A DNA stretch of 24,643 nt from an uncultured Clostridia bacterium (GTDB taxonomy: Bacteria; Bacillota; Clostridia; TANB77; CAG-508), in the NCBI GenBank assembly GCA_934167095.1, contig CAKPKE010000018.1, positions 1 through 24,643 of the forward strand, given 5' to 3'. A program made the translations under genes and the position numbers. Under the pieces are notes generated by a model that was not told the DNA's origin, did not search any database, and saw only the letters and a list, made by a program, of their open reading frames with translations. Positions 14,855-22,818 of the stretch are shown in pieces; the first letter of the stretch is position 1, and each line of letters opens with the position of its first letter.

Positions 14855-15331
14855 TTATTTTGTTATAGAAAGAATTTTGTATTTTACTGTTCCAACTGGT
14901 ACTTTGATTTCTACTATATCGTTTTTCTTTTTTCCTAAAAGAGCAGATCCTATTGGTGATTCATTTGAGATTTTGTTTTCTTCAAGGTTTACTTCTGTAG
15001 AACCAACTATTGTATATGTTACATCTTCATCAAATTCTATATCATGTAATTTTACTATATTGCCTACTTGTACTGTTTTTGTGTCTATTTCTGATTCATC
15101 AATTATTTTCGCATATCTTAATTTGTTTTCAAGTTCTGCAATTTTTCCTTCATTTTCAGCTTGAGCATTTTTAGCTTCATCATATTCTGAGTTTTCTGAT
15201 AAATCTCCAAATCCTAATGCTACTTTTATTTTTTCAGCTATTTCAGCTCTTTTTGTTGTTCTTAAATAATCTAATTCTTTTTCTAATTTTTCAAATCCTT
15301 CTTGTGATATTAAAATTCCTTTTTCTTCCAT
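14855..15331 (-). CDS. greA: Transcription elongation factor GreA
   Basis: A 158-residue protein with the full GreA layout: an N-terminal coiled coil whose tip carries GDLSENSEYDEAK with Asp43 and Glu46 (the residues that hold the second Mg ion in backtracked RNA polymerase), then a C-terminal FKBP-like domain (VQVGNIVKLHD, SPIGSALLGKKKND, KYKILSI). It rescues stalled polymerase by stimulating RNA cleavage. AAGGAGG lies before the ATG, and TGACTTTAAGTCA, a 13-nt near-palindrome, abuts the ribosome site at 15345-15357. The promoter lies inside the end of the upstream gene. Confidence 0.97.
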   Translation of the reverse strand: MEEKGILISQEGFEKLEKELDYLRTTKRAEIAEKIKVALGFGDLSENSEYDEAKNAQAENEGKIAELENKLRYAKIIDESEIDTKTVQVGNIVKLHDIEFDEDVTYTIVGSTEVNLEENKISNESPIGSALLGKKKNDIVEIKVPVGTVKYKILSITK

Positions 15332-15379
15332 AGATTTGCCTCCTTGACTTTAAGTCATTTCTATATTTTACATTGTATA

Positions 15380-15408
15380 AATATATATCTTTTTTACTGT
15401 TTTGTCAA
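15380..15408 (-). promoter_or_regulatory. Promoter of greA
   Basis: Perfect TTGACA (15403-15408), 17 nt, TATATT (15380-15385). It overlaps the last codons of the upstream unknown gene. Confidence 0.75.
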
Positions 15409-16137
15409 GGTTATTACAGTATTATTTCCGATAAGTGCAAAATCTCTGTTTGCTATTTTTTGATTTATTATGTCGTAATTTGTTTTATTTGCAATATACA
15501 TATCTTGCATAGAATACACTTCATTATCATTTATAATTCTTATATTATTTATAATTACTCCGTCAAATCCTAGCAAATTTTTAATTTTATTACTACTTAA
15601 ATTTAATATTACAGCATCTCTATTTATAAAATATTGTTTTAAAATTTCTTCATCAAAATCTATATTTATAATAAACTTTGCTCTTTTTAGGCTTTTTTTC
15701 TTATTATTTATCACAATTACATTTTCATCTTCTATATTATAAAACTCTTTAACATTAGGACTTACAATATTTATCAATTTATACTTTTCTTTCATATTTT
15801 CAATTCTATCTTTTATTTCATTTTTTCTTGCTAAAAAGTATATTGTTTGCTCTTCTGGAATTAAATTATTTTCTTGTATTACAATATTTAATATTTCTTC
15901 AAAATAATCTTTATATAAAGTTTTATCTTGCTCATAAAATTCAATTATTTCCGCAATTTTTGCAGTTTTGCTAAATTCTTTTTTTACTCTTTTAGATAGA
16001 ACTACTTTTTCTTTATTCTTTTGAGCTTTTTTAATCTCATAAATTATTTTATTCAAATTATAAATTTTCTTTAATTTATCACATAATAAAAAATCAAACC
16101 TACTCTTTTTAATATCTATTAATCTTATTTTTGACAT
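15394..16137 (-). CDS. Protein of unknown function, 247 residues
   Basis: A lysine- and isoleucine-rich soluble protein with no signal or membrane segment. Secondary-structure pattern looks alpha/beta, with alternating strands such as EQTIYFLARKNE, VIVINNKKKS, AKFIINIDFDEE, DAVILNLSSN and GVIINNIRII, which suggests a Rossmann-like fold, but no nucleotide-binding glycine loop is visible. I cannot name it. I prefer the ATG at 16137 over the GTG at 16149 because AGAGGT lies upstream of it. That ribosome site is within the stem of the terminator of the preceding GH18 gene. No terminator is seen after it, and the greA promoter lies in its last codons. Confidence 0.65.
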   Translation of the reverse strand: MSKIRLIDIKKSRFDFLLCDKLKKIYNLNKIIYEIKKAQKNKEKVVLSKRVKKEFSKTAKIAEIIEFYEQDKTLYKDYFEEILNIVIQENNLIPEEQTIYFLARKNEIKDRIENMKEKYKLINIVSPNVKEFYNIEDENVIVINNKKKSLKRAKFIINIDFDEEILKQYFINRDAVILNLSSNKIKNLLGFDGVIINNIRIINDNEVYSMQDMYIANKTNYDIINQKIANRDFALIGNNTVITLTKQ

Positions 16138-16144
16138 AAAAAAC

Positions 16145-16176
16145 GACACCTCTATAAATTATATTATAAAAGTGTC
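16145..16176 (-). terminator. Terminator of GH18 gene overlapping ribosome site of next gene
   Basis: On the minus strand GACACTTTTATA pairs with TATAGAGGTGTC (12 bp, two G-U), followed by GTTTTTT. The right arm contains the AGAGGT ribosome site and the T-run ends directly at the ATG of the next gene. Confidence 0.7.
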
Positions 16177-16187
16177 TTAAAAAATTC

Positions 16188-17861
16188 TTATTTTATATTT
16201 AATGTTTCTGAAATTAACTTCCAAATTGAATCTGGCTCTCTATCTTTTTCCCAGTAAGCAGCTCCTGCTAAATTATACTTGCTAATTAACTCTAACTTAC
16301 ATTTTATAGAATCTTCATCTTCAATCCATATTTTATATGTTTTTCCGTTTTTTTGATATTCAACATAGTATTGTTTTACGTCATCTAGCCAAACTTTTTG
16401 TGATCCTGCTGGAATATATGAATCAATAGAATTCATATCTATTGTAGATGAACTAAGTTCTCCATTACTTTCTACCCAAACTCTTGTATAGAATGGCATT
16501 CCTAATATTATTTTGCTTGAAGCAACTTCTTCTCTATCAATAAATTTATTTAAGCTTGTTTCTACCCAATCATATCCTGCAACAGTTCCTGCTTCAGTTG
16601 ATGATACTCCATGTTGGTCATATCCCATAAATATGATATAATCAGCAACTTCTCCTATTACATTTCTGTCATAACATAAAGACCAGTCTGCAGAACCATC
16701 TGGTGCTGTTACATCAACAGACAATGTTTTTCCTATATTTTTTAGTCTTGGAGCAAGCTCAATTATAAATCTTGAAAACATATCTTTGTCTGCTTCTTTA
16801 ATATTTTCAAAGTCGATATTAATTCCATCTAGATTATAATTTGCAACTATTGTTAATATATTATTTATTAAATCATTTCTTAGTTTATAATCATTTAAAA
16901 TTTCTGATGTAGTATCTTTTAATGAGTCATTTGATAAAAGCGCCCAAACTTTGTAGTCATTATTATGTGCCCAATTAATATAATTTGCACCTTTTATCCC
17001 CACATTTGCTACAATTTCACCTTTTCCTTGCTTTTTTAATGAGAAAAATGTTGGTGAAACTACATTAACTCCTTCTATTTTTCCGCTTCTCTGAGGAGCA
17101 CTTCCATATACTGAAAAATAATCCCATATTAGACTTACTTTTTCATTTGAAATAGTATCAATATCTAAATTTTCTCTCATTTTTTGAAGATTTACTACTG
17201 TATTTTCTTTAACATATCCTACTTTTCCATTTTCAGTTGTAACTTTTGTCCAACCATCCTTTGTTTCTACAATAGTTACTGTATCACCTTTGTTTATTTT
17301 ATCTATAGTTTTTGAAAATGTAGTTGGCTTATATTTTACACTATTATTTTTACTACTATTCCCATAAACTAATTCTCTATCTAAAGATACTAAAACGACA
17401 GTGTTTGTTTTTTCCACATATTTAGTTTCTACATTATAAACACTTTTTCCAACTTCTGAAAATGGCAAATAAAAATTTCCATCAATCTTTTTTGCACTTG
17501 CTACAAGTGGAAAATTAACATCATTTATTAAAACTTTTTTATCGTTAATTTTCATCGTCGCAACTTTTGTTTCTGATGTTGTAATTAATTGGTCATATTG
17601 ATTATCATAAAATATATGTCCGTCGAAAAAATTTGCAATATCTTTAGTAGATATATAAACAACATTATCTTCTATTAACACATCATTTTTAAGTCTTGCT
17701 GTTATATTACTATTATTTATGACAAGATTTGTTTTTGCATCTAATTTATTTCTTGCATAGTCAGGAGCAATCTTTAAAATAAATGCTACTATTGCTAAGA
17801 ATACTGCAACTACAATTAGTCTATAAATATATATTTTCTTTTCTTTTTTTACTTTGTTCAT
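16188..17861 (-). CDS. Glycoside hydrolase family 18 protein with SH3b and amine-oxidase-like N-terminal domain
   Basis: A 557-residue, membrane-anchored or exported enzyme. A hydrophobic segment at about 13-31 is followed by a copper-amine-oxidase-N-like module (LKNDVLIEDNVVYISTKDIANFF to FYLPFSEVGKSV), an SH3b domain (INKGDTVTIVETKDGWTKV, GKVGYVKENTVV) and a GH18 barrel with DGINIDFENI at about 345-354, whose final Glu is the catalytic acid. SVDVTAPDGSADW and FMGYDQHG are further barrel motifs. The domain set recalls cortex-lytic and wall-remodelling enzymes (YaaH/SleL group). The upstream ATG at 17873 lacks a ribosome site; the one at 17861 has GAGAGG 4 nt upstream, slightly close. It follows the YezG-like gene by about 20 nt. 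Confidence 0.85.
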   Translation of the reverse strand: MNKVKKEKKIYIYRLIVVAVFLAIVAFILKIAPDYARNKLDAKTNLVINNSNITARLKNDVLIEDNVVYISTKDIANFFDGHIFYDNQYDQLITTSETKVATMKINDKKVLINDVNFPLVASAKKIDGNFYLPFSEVGKSVYNVETKYVEKTNTVVLVSLDRELVYGNSSKNNSVKYKPTTFSKTIDKINKGDTVTIVETKDGWTKVTTENGKVGYVKENTVVNLQKMRENLDIDTISNEKVSLIWDYFSVYGSAPQRSGKIEGVNVVSPTFFSLKKQGKGEIVANVGIKGANYINWAHNNDYKVWALLSNDSLKDTTSEILNDYKLRNDLINNILTIVANYNLDGINIDFENIKEADKDMFSRFIIELAPRLKNIGKTLSVDVTAPDGSADWSLCYDRNVIGEVADYIIFMGYDQHGVSSTEAGTVAGYDWVETSLNKFIDREEVASSKIILGMPFYTRVWVESNGELSSSTIDMNSIDSYIPAGSQKVWLDDVKQYYVEYQKNGKTYKIWIEDEDSIKCKLELISKYNLAGAAYWEKDREPDSIWKLISETLNIK

Positions 17862-17881
17862 TTTTCCTCTCATCTTTCACT

Positions 17882-18466
17882 TTAATTACTATTATATACA
17901 ATGCTCTTTCGCTCTGTTTTTTTGTAAAAATTCTCTGTATATGTAAATTTTTTGTGCATTCCATTTTCTTCTTCTGCCAAGTAATTTTCTAATATTTCTC
18001 TATCTAATTTTGATATTTTCTCTATTGGATAATTTAAATATTGATATTGCCATATAATTTTCCTATCTTCATCTGAATAGAATGAATTTAATAAATCTTC
18101 ACAATTATATTCAGCCTTAAATTCAATATTTTTTATGCTTATTGTTACATTACTCCAATTTAGATTATAGTATATTTTACATTGCTGTCTTAATTGTTTT
18201 ATTAGTTCATATAAATCTTTTGCAAGTTTCATATAACCACTTTCTTCTATATTAAATCTTGCAGGAATTTCATATACATTTATTGGCCTTTTTTTTATAA
18301 TTCCTTTTGGATAATAAAAGAAAAACATTTCTCCTGTTTCATCATTTTCTTCATCTAACATTACTGTTGCATACAAATATACTTCGTCACTTTTTTCAGG
18401 AATCATGTTAAATATACTTTTTCTTATTTCAAAATATAATTTTTCTATTATTGTGTTTGATTGCAT
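17882..18466 (-). CDS. YezG/DUF600-family immunity protein
   Basis: A 194-residue cytoplasmic protein resembling YezG: an N-terminal helix (KLYFEIRKSIFNMIP), the diagnostic GEMFFFYYPKG, YEIPARFNIEE and LAKDLYELIKQLRQQ, and an NWSNVTISIKN strand. YezG-type proteins neutralise the C-terminal toxin domain of LXG polymorphic toxins such as YeeF. No toxin gene is present in the window, so this is an orphan immunity gene or has been recruited. GAGGGG lies before the ATG. The gene ends about 20 nt before the GH18 enzyme start, so the two are probably one transcript. It carries a basic C-terminal tail. Confidence 0.75.
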   Translation of the reverse strand: MQSNTIIEKLYFEIRKSIFNMIPEKSDEVYLYATVMLDEENDETGEMFFFYYPKGIIKKRPINVYEIPARFNIEESGYMKLAKDLYELIKQLRQQCKIYYNLNWSNVTISIKNIEFKAEYNCEDLLNSFYSDEDRKIIWQYQYLNYPIEKISKLDREILENYLAEEENGMHKKFTYTENFYKKTERKSIVYNSN

Positions 18467-18500
18467 TTTCCCCTCAAATTACTTAATTTTTAATAATTAA

Positions 18501-18529
18501 GGACAGCTTTTTTTATTTTATTGCTGTCC
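18501..18529 (-). terminator. Terminator after the phosphoglycerate mutase gene
   Basis: GGACAGC and GCTGTCC pair around a 15-nt A/T loop, with flanking TTAAT pairing. The T-tract is poor, so it is a moderate terminator between gpmI and the YezG-like gene. Confidence 0.6.
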
Positions 18530-18554
18530 CTAAATTATCTATGCCATATTAAAA

Positions 18555-20090
18555 TTATTTTACAATTATGCTTTCTCCTGTCATTTCAGCTGGTTTTTCT
18601 AGTCCCATAATCTCAAGCATTGTTGGTGCTAAATCAGCAAGTTTTCCTTCTCTTAATTTTACATCATCTAAACCTACTAATATTAATGGTACTGGATTTG
18701 TTGTATGAGCTGTATGTGGTTCACCTGTTTTATAGTCAATCATTTGCTCGCAGTTTCCATGGTCTGCAGTAATTAGTAATATTCCACTTTGAGCATTTAC
18801 GGCATCTACTACTCTTCCTACACACTCATCAATTTTCTCAACTGCTTTTATTGCAGCTTCTAGACTTCCTGTATGTCCTACCATATCTGGATTTGCATAG
18901 TTTAATATTATTGTATCATATTTTTTAGAATTAATTGCTTCTACTACTTTTACAGTAACTTCTTCAGCGCTCATTTCTGGTTGCATATCATAAGTTTCTA
19001 CTTTTGGAGATGGTACTAAAATTCTATCTTCTCCTGGATATTGTTTTTCTTCTCCACCATTAAAGAAGAATGTTACATGCGCATATTTTTCTGTTTCTGC
19101 AATTCTTAATTGTGTAAGACCATTTTTGCTTACATATTCGCCATAAGTATTTTTTAATGGTTCCTTTTTGAATGCAATTGATACATTTGGTAAAGTTTCA
19201 TCATAAGGAGTCATACATACAAAACATAAATTTAAGTCTTTGCGTGTATCAAACTCAGAGAATTCTGTATCAACTAATGTTCTAGATATTTCTCTTGCTC
19301 TATCTGGTCTAAAGTTAAAAAATATTACAGAATCATTTGGTTCTATTGTTGCAACAGGCTTGTCCCCATTCATTATTACTGTTGGTTCAATAAATTCATC
19401 AAATATTTCTTTTTGATATGAACTTTCAACAGCAGATATTGCAGATTGAGCTTTTACTCCTTCTCCTTTTACCATTGCATCATAAGCTTTTTCAATTCTG
19501 TTCCATCTTTTATCTCTATCCATTGCATAAAATCTTCCGGAAATAGTTGCAATTTTACCTACACCTTTTTCTTTCATCTTTTCTTCAAGGCTTGTTATAT
19601 ACCCTTCACCAGAAACTGGTGGAGTATCTCTTCCATCCATAAAGCAATGTACGAACACATTGTCAAAATCTTTTCTTTTTGCAAGTTCTAATAATCCATA
19701 TAAATGACGAATATGGCTATGAACACCACCATCAGAAAGAAGTCCCATTATGTGTAATTTTGAATTATGCTCTTTGCAGTTTTCTATTGCTCTGTTGAAT
19801 TCTGGTATTGAGAAAAAATCTCCATCTTCTATTGATTTTGTTATTTTTGTTAATTCTTGATACACAATTCTTCCTGCACCAATGTTTGTATGCCCAACTT
19901 CTGAATTACCCATTTGTCCTTCTGGAAGTCCTACTTGTAATCCACTTGTATGCATTATTGTTGTTGGACATGTTTGCATTAATTTATCAATATTTGGAGT
20001 TTTTGCAAGTTTTACTGCATTTCCTTGTTCTTTTTCATTTATTCCAAATCCATCTAATATCATTAACATCATTAATTTATCATTTTTCAT
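18555..20090 (-). CDS. gpmI: 2,3-bisphosphoglycerate-independent phosphoglycerate mutase
   Basis: A 511-residue enzyme, the normal length. It interconverts 3- and 2-phosphoglycerate through a phospho-serine: Ser63 in MGNSEVGH. Metal ligands appear in ILDGFGINE (Asp13), HSHIRHL, DGRDTPP, MVGHTGS and the C-terminal TADHGNCEQM. This is an alkaline-phosphatase-fold mutase needing Mn. It is the last gene of the gap-pgk-NUDIX-tpiA-gpmI cluster, 46 nt after tpiA, and probably read from the gap promoter. Confidence 0.98.
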   Translation of the reverse strand: MKNDKLMMLMILDGFGINEKEQGNAVKLAKTPNIDKLMQTCPTTIMHTSGLQVGLPEGQMGNSEVGHTNIGAGRIVYQELTKITKSIEDGDFFSIPEFNRAIENCKEHNSKLHIMGLLSDGGVHSHIRHLYGLLELAKRKDFDNVFVHCFMDGRDTPPVSGEGYITSLEEKMKEKGVGKIATISGRFYAMDRDKRWNRIEKAYDAMVKGEGVKAQSAISAVESSYQKEIFDEFIEPTVIMNGDKPVATIEPNDSVIFFNFRPDRAREISRTLVDTEFSEFDTRKDLNLCFVCMTPYDETLPNVSIAFKKEPLKNTYGEYVSKNGLTQLRIAETEKYAHVTFFFNGGEEKQYPGEDRILVPSPKVETYDMQPEMSAEEVTVKVVEAINSKKYDTIILNYANPDMVGHTGSLEAAIKAVEKIDECVGRVVDAVNAQSGILLITADHGNCEQMIDYKTGEPHTAHTTNPVPLILVGLDDVKLREGKLADLAPTMLEIMGLEKPAEMTGESIIVK

Positions 20091-20136
20091 TCTACTACTC
20101 TTTCTATTTAGTTTAAAAACTAAACCCCTTCATTTT

Positions 20137-20889
20137 TTATTTGTCATAATTTGCAATTTTTGCAAATTCATCTACTTTTAGGCTTGCTCCGCCTATTAAT
20201 GCTCCATCTATATCTGAAGTTTCAAATAGTTCCTTTGCATTTGAAGATTTTACACTTCCGCCATATAAAATATGAACATTTTGTGCTGTTTCTTCATCAT
20301 ACAATTCTTTTATTTTATTTCTAATTGCTTTTATACTATTATTTGCATCTTCTGCTGTTGCAGTTTTACCTGTTCCTATTGCCCAGATTGGTTCATAAGC
20401 AATTATTATTTTAGGCATATCTTCTTTACTTATTTGCTCTAAGGCTTTTTCAATTTGTCCTGTTATTATTTCTTCTGTTTTTCCAGCTTCTTTTTGCTCT
20501 AAGCTTTCACCTACGCAAACTATAGGTTTTAATTCATTTTCAAGTGCTGATTTTACTTTTTTATTAACAGTTTCATCTGTTTCATTAAAATAAGCTCTTC
20601 TTTCTGAATGTCCTATAATTACATATTCAACATTTATGCTTTTAAGCATTTGGCCTGATACTTCGCCAGTATATGCACCTTTTTCTTCCCAGTGCATATT
20701 TTGAGCTCCAATTTTTATATTTGTTTCTTGAACAGCTAGCAAGCTATAGAATAAATCTATAAAAGGTACACACAAAATCACTTCATGCTTACAATCTTTT
20801 ATAAAATTTGGTAGTTCTGTTAGAAAATTAATTGCTTCATTAGGAAGCATATTCATTTTCCAATTTCCTGCAATTATTTTATTTCTCAT
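20137..20889 (-). CDS. tpiA: Triosephosphate isomerase
   Basis: A 250-residue TIM barrel. It interconverts dihydroxyacetone phosphate and glyceraldehyde 3-phosphate. Catalytic residues are all present: Asn9-Lys11 in GNWKMN, His94 in IIGHSERR, Glu166 in AYEPIWAIGTG, the mobile lid, and LYGGSVKSSN. Its ATG overlaps the stop of the NUDIX frame by ATGA, so its translation is normally coupled to that gene. Confidence 0.98.
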   Translation of the reverse strand: MRNKIIAGNWKMNMLPNEAINFLTELPNFIKDCKHEVILCVPFIDLFYSLLAVQETNIKIGAQNMHWEEKGAYTGEVSGQMLKSINVEYVIIGHSERRAYFNETDETVNKKVKSALENELKPIVCVGESLEQKEAGKTEEIITGQIEKALEQISKEDMPKIIIAYEPIWAIGTGKTATAEDANNSIKAIRNKIKELYDEETAQNVHILYGGSVKSSNAKELFETSDIDGALIGGASLKVDEFAKIANYDK

Positions 20890-21465
20890 CTTTCATCTCT
20901 TGTCCTTTCATATAATACGTCATCCAATTTTTCTAATAGACTTTTTATCTGTGGTAGATATGGTATTCTCATGTTATTACTTCCATCCTTTATCATTTGC
21001 TTTACTTTTTCGTATTCAACCCAATCTATGCTAGCAACTTCTTCTTGCTCTAATGAAAAATTTTCGACTGGAATAGATCTTTTTAGCTTTAACATATACC
21101 AAGGAACTATATAATTACCTACTCTACCATATTTTCTAAAGTCACATAGCTCTGTTCCTATTCTTGTTATATGCTCGAGTTCTTGATTACTTAATACTCC
21201 TTCTCCAAGTTCCTCATTTATTTCTCTTATTACTGCTTGAAGTTCTCTTTCTCCACTCTGAACATGTCCTGAACATATGTCTAACATATCTGCATCATGA
21301 AATTTTCCGTTTACTTCTTTTTTCTATTAAAACTTGATTTTCGTCATCGAAAATCCATATTTGAAAAGCTTTTATTAATTTTCCTTGTTGTATTGCATCT
21401 TCTCTTAAAAGCTTTTCACCTGTTTTATAGCCGTCTTTCGTGAATACGTCTACGAATTCATCCAT
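20886..21465 (-). pseudogene. NUDIX hydrolase (IPP-isomerase-like group), frameshifted
   Basis: Two frames together make one NUDIX protein. The 5' part (21465-21295) starts MDEFVDVFTKDGYKTGEK and runs to IFDDENQVLIEKRSK, then hits TGA. The 3' part continues in another frame as KFHDADMLDICSGHVQSGE and holds an intact Nudix box (G-x5-E-x7-REINEELG). The fusion occurs near 21300-21312, where one base is extra, around AGTAAACGGA on the minus strand. The layout (D-x-DG-x-TG followed by IWIF, EKRS and GH) is that of NUDIX enzymes related to isopentenyl diphosphate isomerase. Real frameshift or sequence error cannot be told apart here. It sits between pgk and tpiA. Confidence 0.8.
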
Positions 21466-21489
21466 TCACTAAAAACCTTTCTTTTATTG

Positions 21490-22677
21490 TTATTTATCAA
21501 GTAAACATTCAACTCCTGGTAATTTCTTTCCTTCTAGGAATTCTAGTGAAGCTCCACCACCTGTTGAAATATGAGTAAATTTATCTCCTATTCCCATTCT
21601 TTCAATAGCTGCTGCAGAATCTCCTCCTCCAATTATTGTTGTAACATCTTCCATGTCACCTAAGAATTTTGCTATTGTATCTGTTCCTACTGCAAATTTT
21701 TTGAATTCAGATAATCCTAAAGGACCATTCCAAATAACTGTTTTTGCTCCAGCAAGTTCGTTTTTGAACATTTCGATTGTTTCAGGTCCAATATCAAATC
21801 CTTCCCAACCTTCTGGTATTTCTGTATATTTTACATTTTTGCTTTCTGTATTTGGATCAAATTCTTTTCCTACTATTGTATCAACTGGTAAAAGCATTTT
21901 TACACCTTTATTTTTTGCTTTTTTCATTGTTTCTAATGCTAAATCAGTTTTATCTGGTTCACATATTGAATTTCCTACTTCGTATCCCATTGCTTTGAAG
22001 AATGTATAAGCCATAGCTCCACCAATAAGTAAAGTATCAACTTTTTCAAGTAAACTATCTATTACACCTATTTTATCAGAAACTTTCTTTCCGCCTAATA
22101 TTGCAACAAATGGTCTTCTTGGATTTTCAAGAGTTGTTCCTAAGAAATTTATTTCCTTTTCCATTAAAAAGCCTGCTACTGCTGGTAAGAATTCTGCTAC
22201 TCCTGCTGTTGAAGCATGAGCTCTATGTGCAGTTCCGAAAGCATCATTTACATATACTTCTGCAAGACTTGCAAGCTCTTTTGCAAATTCTTTGTCATTT
22301 GCTTCTTCTCTTGCATCAAATCTTACATTTTCAAGTAAAACAATTTCTCCATTTTGCATATTAGCTGTTAATTCTTTTGCACTATCTCCGATTATATCAG
22401 ATGCAAGTTTGACTTCTTTTCCTAATAATTTAGATAATTCTTTTGCAACTGGTGCTAAAGAAAACTCTTTCTTTACTTGTCCCTTTGGTCTTCCTAAATG
22501 AGAGCATAAAATTACTTTGCAGTTATTCTCTAATAAATATTTTATTGTTGGAAGAGCTGCAACAATTCTTCTGTTGTCAGTAATTTCTAAATTTTCATCT
22601 TGTGGTACATTAAAGTCACATCTTACTAAAACTTTCTTATCTTTTAAATCAATATCTTTTATTGTTTTTTTATTCAT
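21490..22677 (-). CDS. pgk: Phosphoglycerate kinase
   Basis: A 395-residue enzyme of standard length. It makes ATP from 1,3-bisphosphoglycerate. Motifs: VLVRCDFNVPQDENLEITDNRRI at the N-terminus (only key words cited), SHLGRPKG, FGTAHRAHAST, GGKKVSDKIG, WNGPLGLSEF and IIGGGDSAAAIERMG with the nucleotide-binding glycines. AAAGGGA precedes the ATG. It lies 141 nt after gap, a gap that holds a strong hairpin and a near-palindrome. Confidence 0.98.
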   Translation of the reverse strand: MNKKTIKDIDLKDKKVLVRCDFNVPQDENLEITDNRRIVAALPTIKYLLENNCKVILCSHLGRPKGQVKKEFSLAPVAKELSKLLGKEVKLASDIIGDSAKELTANMQNGEIVLLENVRFDAREEANDKEFAKELASLAEVYVNDAFGTAHRAHASTAGVAEFLPAVAGFLMEKEINFLGTTLENPRRPFVAILGGKKVSDKIGVIDSLLEKVDTLLIGGAMAYTFFKAMGYEVGNSICEPDKTDLALETMKKAKNKGVKMLLPVDTIVGKEFDPNTESKNVKYTEIPEGWEGFDIGPETIEMFKNELAGAKTVIWNGPLGLSEFKKFAVGTDTIAKFLGDMEDVTTIIGGGDSAAAIERMGIGDKFTHISTGGGASLEFLEGKKLPGVECLLDK

Positions 22678-22710
22678 AATATTAAATCCCTTTCATTTAA
22701 AATTAAGGTT

Positions 22711-22728
22711 ATGTATCTTAAGGTACAT
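22711..22728. repeat. 18-bp near-palindrome upstream of pgk
   Basis: ATGTATCTTAAGGTACAT differs from perfect dyad symmetry at one base pair only, centred on CTTAAG. It lies about 35-50 nt before the pgk start and could be an operator or RNA hairpin. Confidence 0.5.
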
Positions 22729-22763
22729 ATAAGAAAATTATTATAATTCTCTTATATATATCT

Positions 22764-22811
22764 TTATGCCAGATGCTAGAATTTTGGTTCTAGCATCTTT
22801 CTTTGGCATAA
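22764..22811 (-). terminator. Strong hairpin between gap and pgk
   Basis: An 11-bp perfect stem AGATGCTAGAA / TTCTAGCATCT (22771-22798) is extended by TTATGCC / GGCATAA with a 6-nt bulge. There is no T-run on the minus strand, so it is more likely a processing or mRNA-stability element than a full terminator. Confidence 0.55.
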
Positions 22812-22818
22812 TTAATTT

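Noticed and set aside
20886..21287. NUDIX frame starting at MLDICS as a complete short gene
   Set aside because: It has no ribosome site and lacks the N-terminal strand of the fold, which is present in the neighbouring frame upstream.
21653..22009. Plus-strand frame opposite pgk
   Set aside because: Shadow of pgk, which has all active-site motifs.
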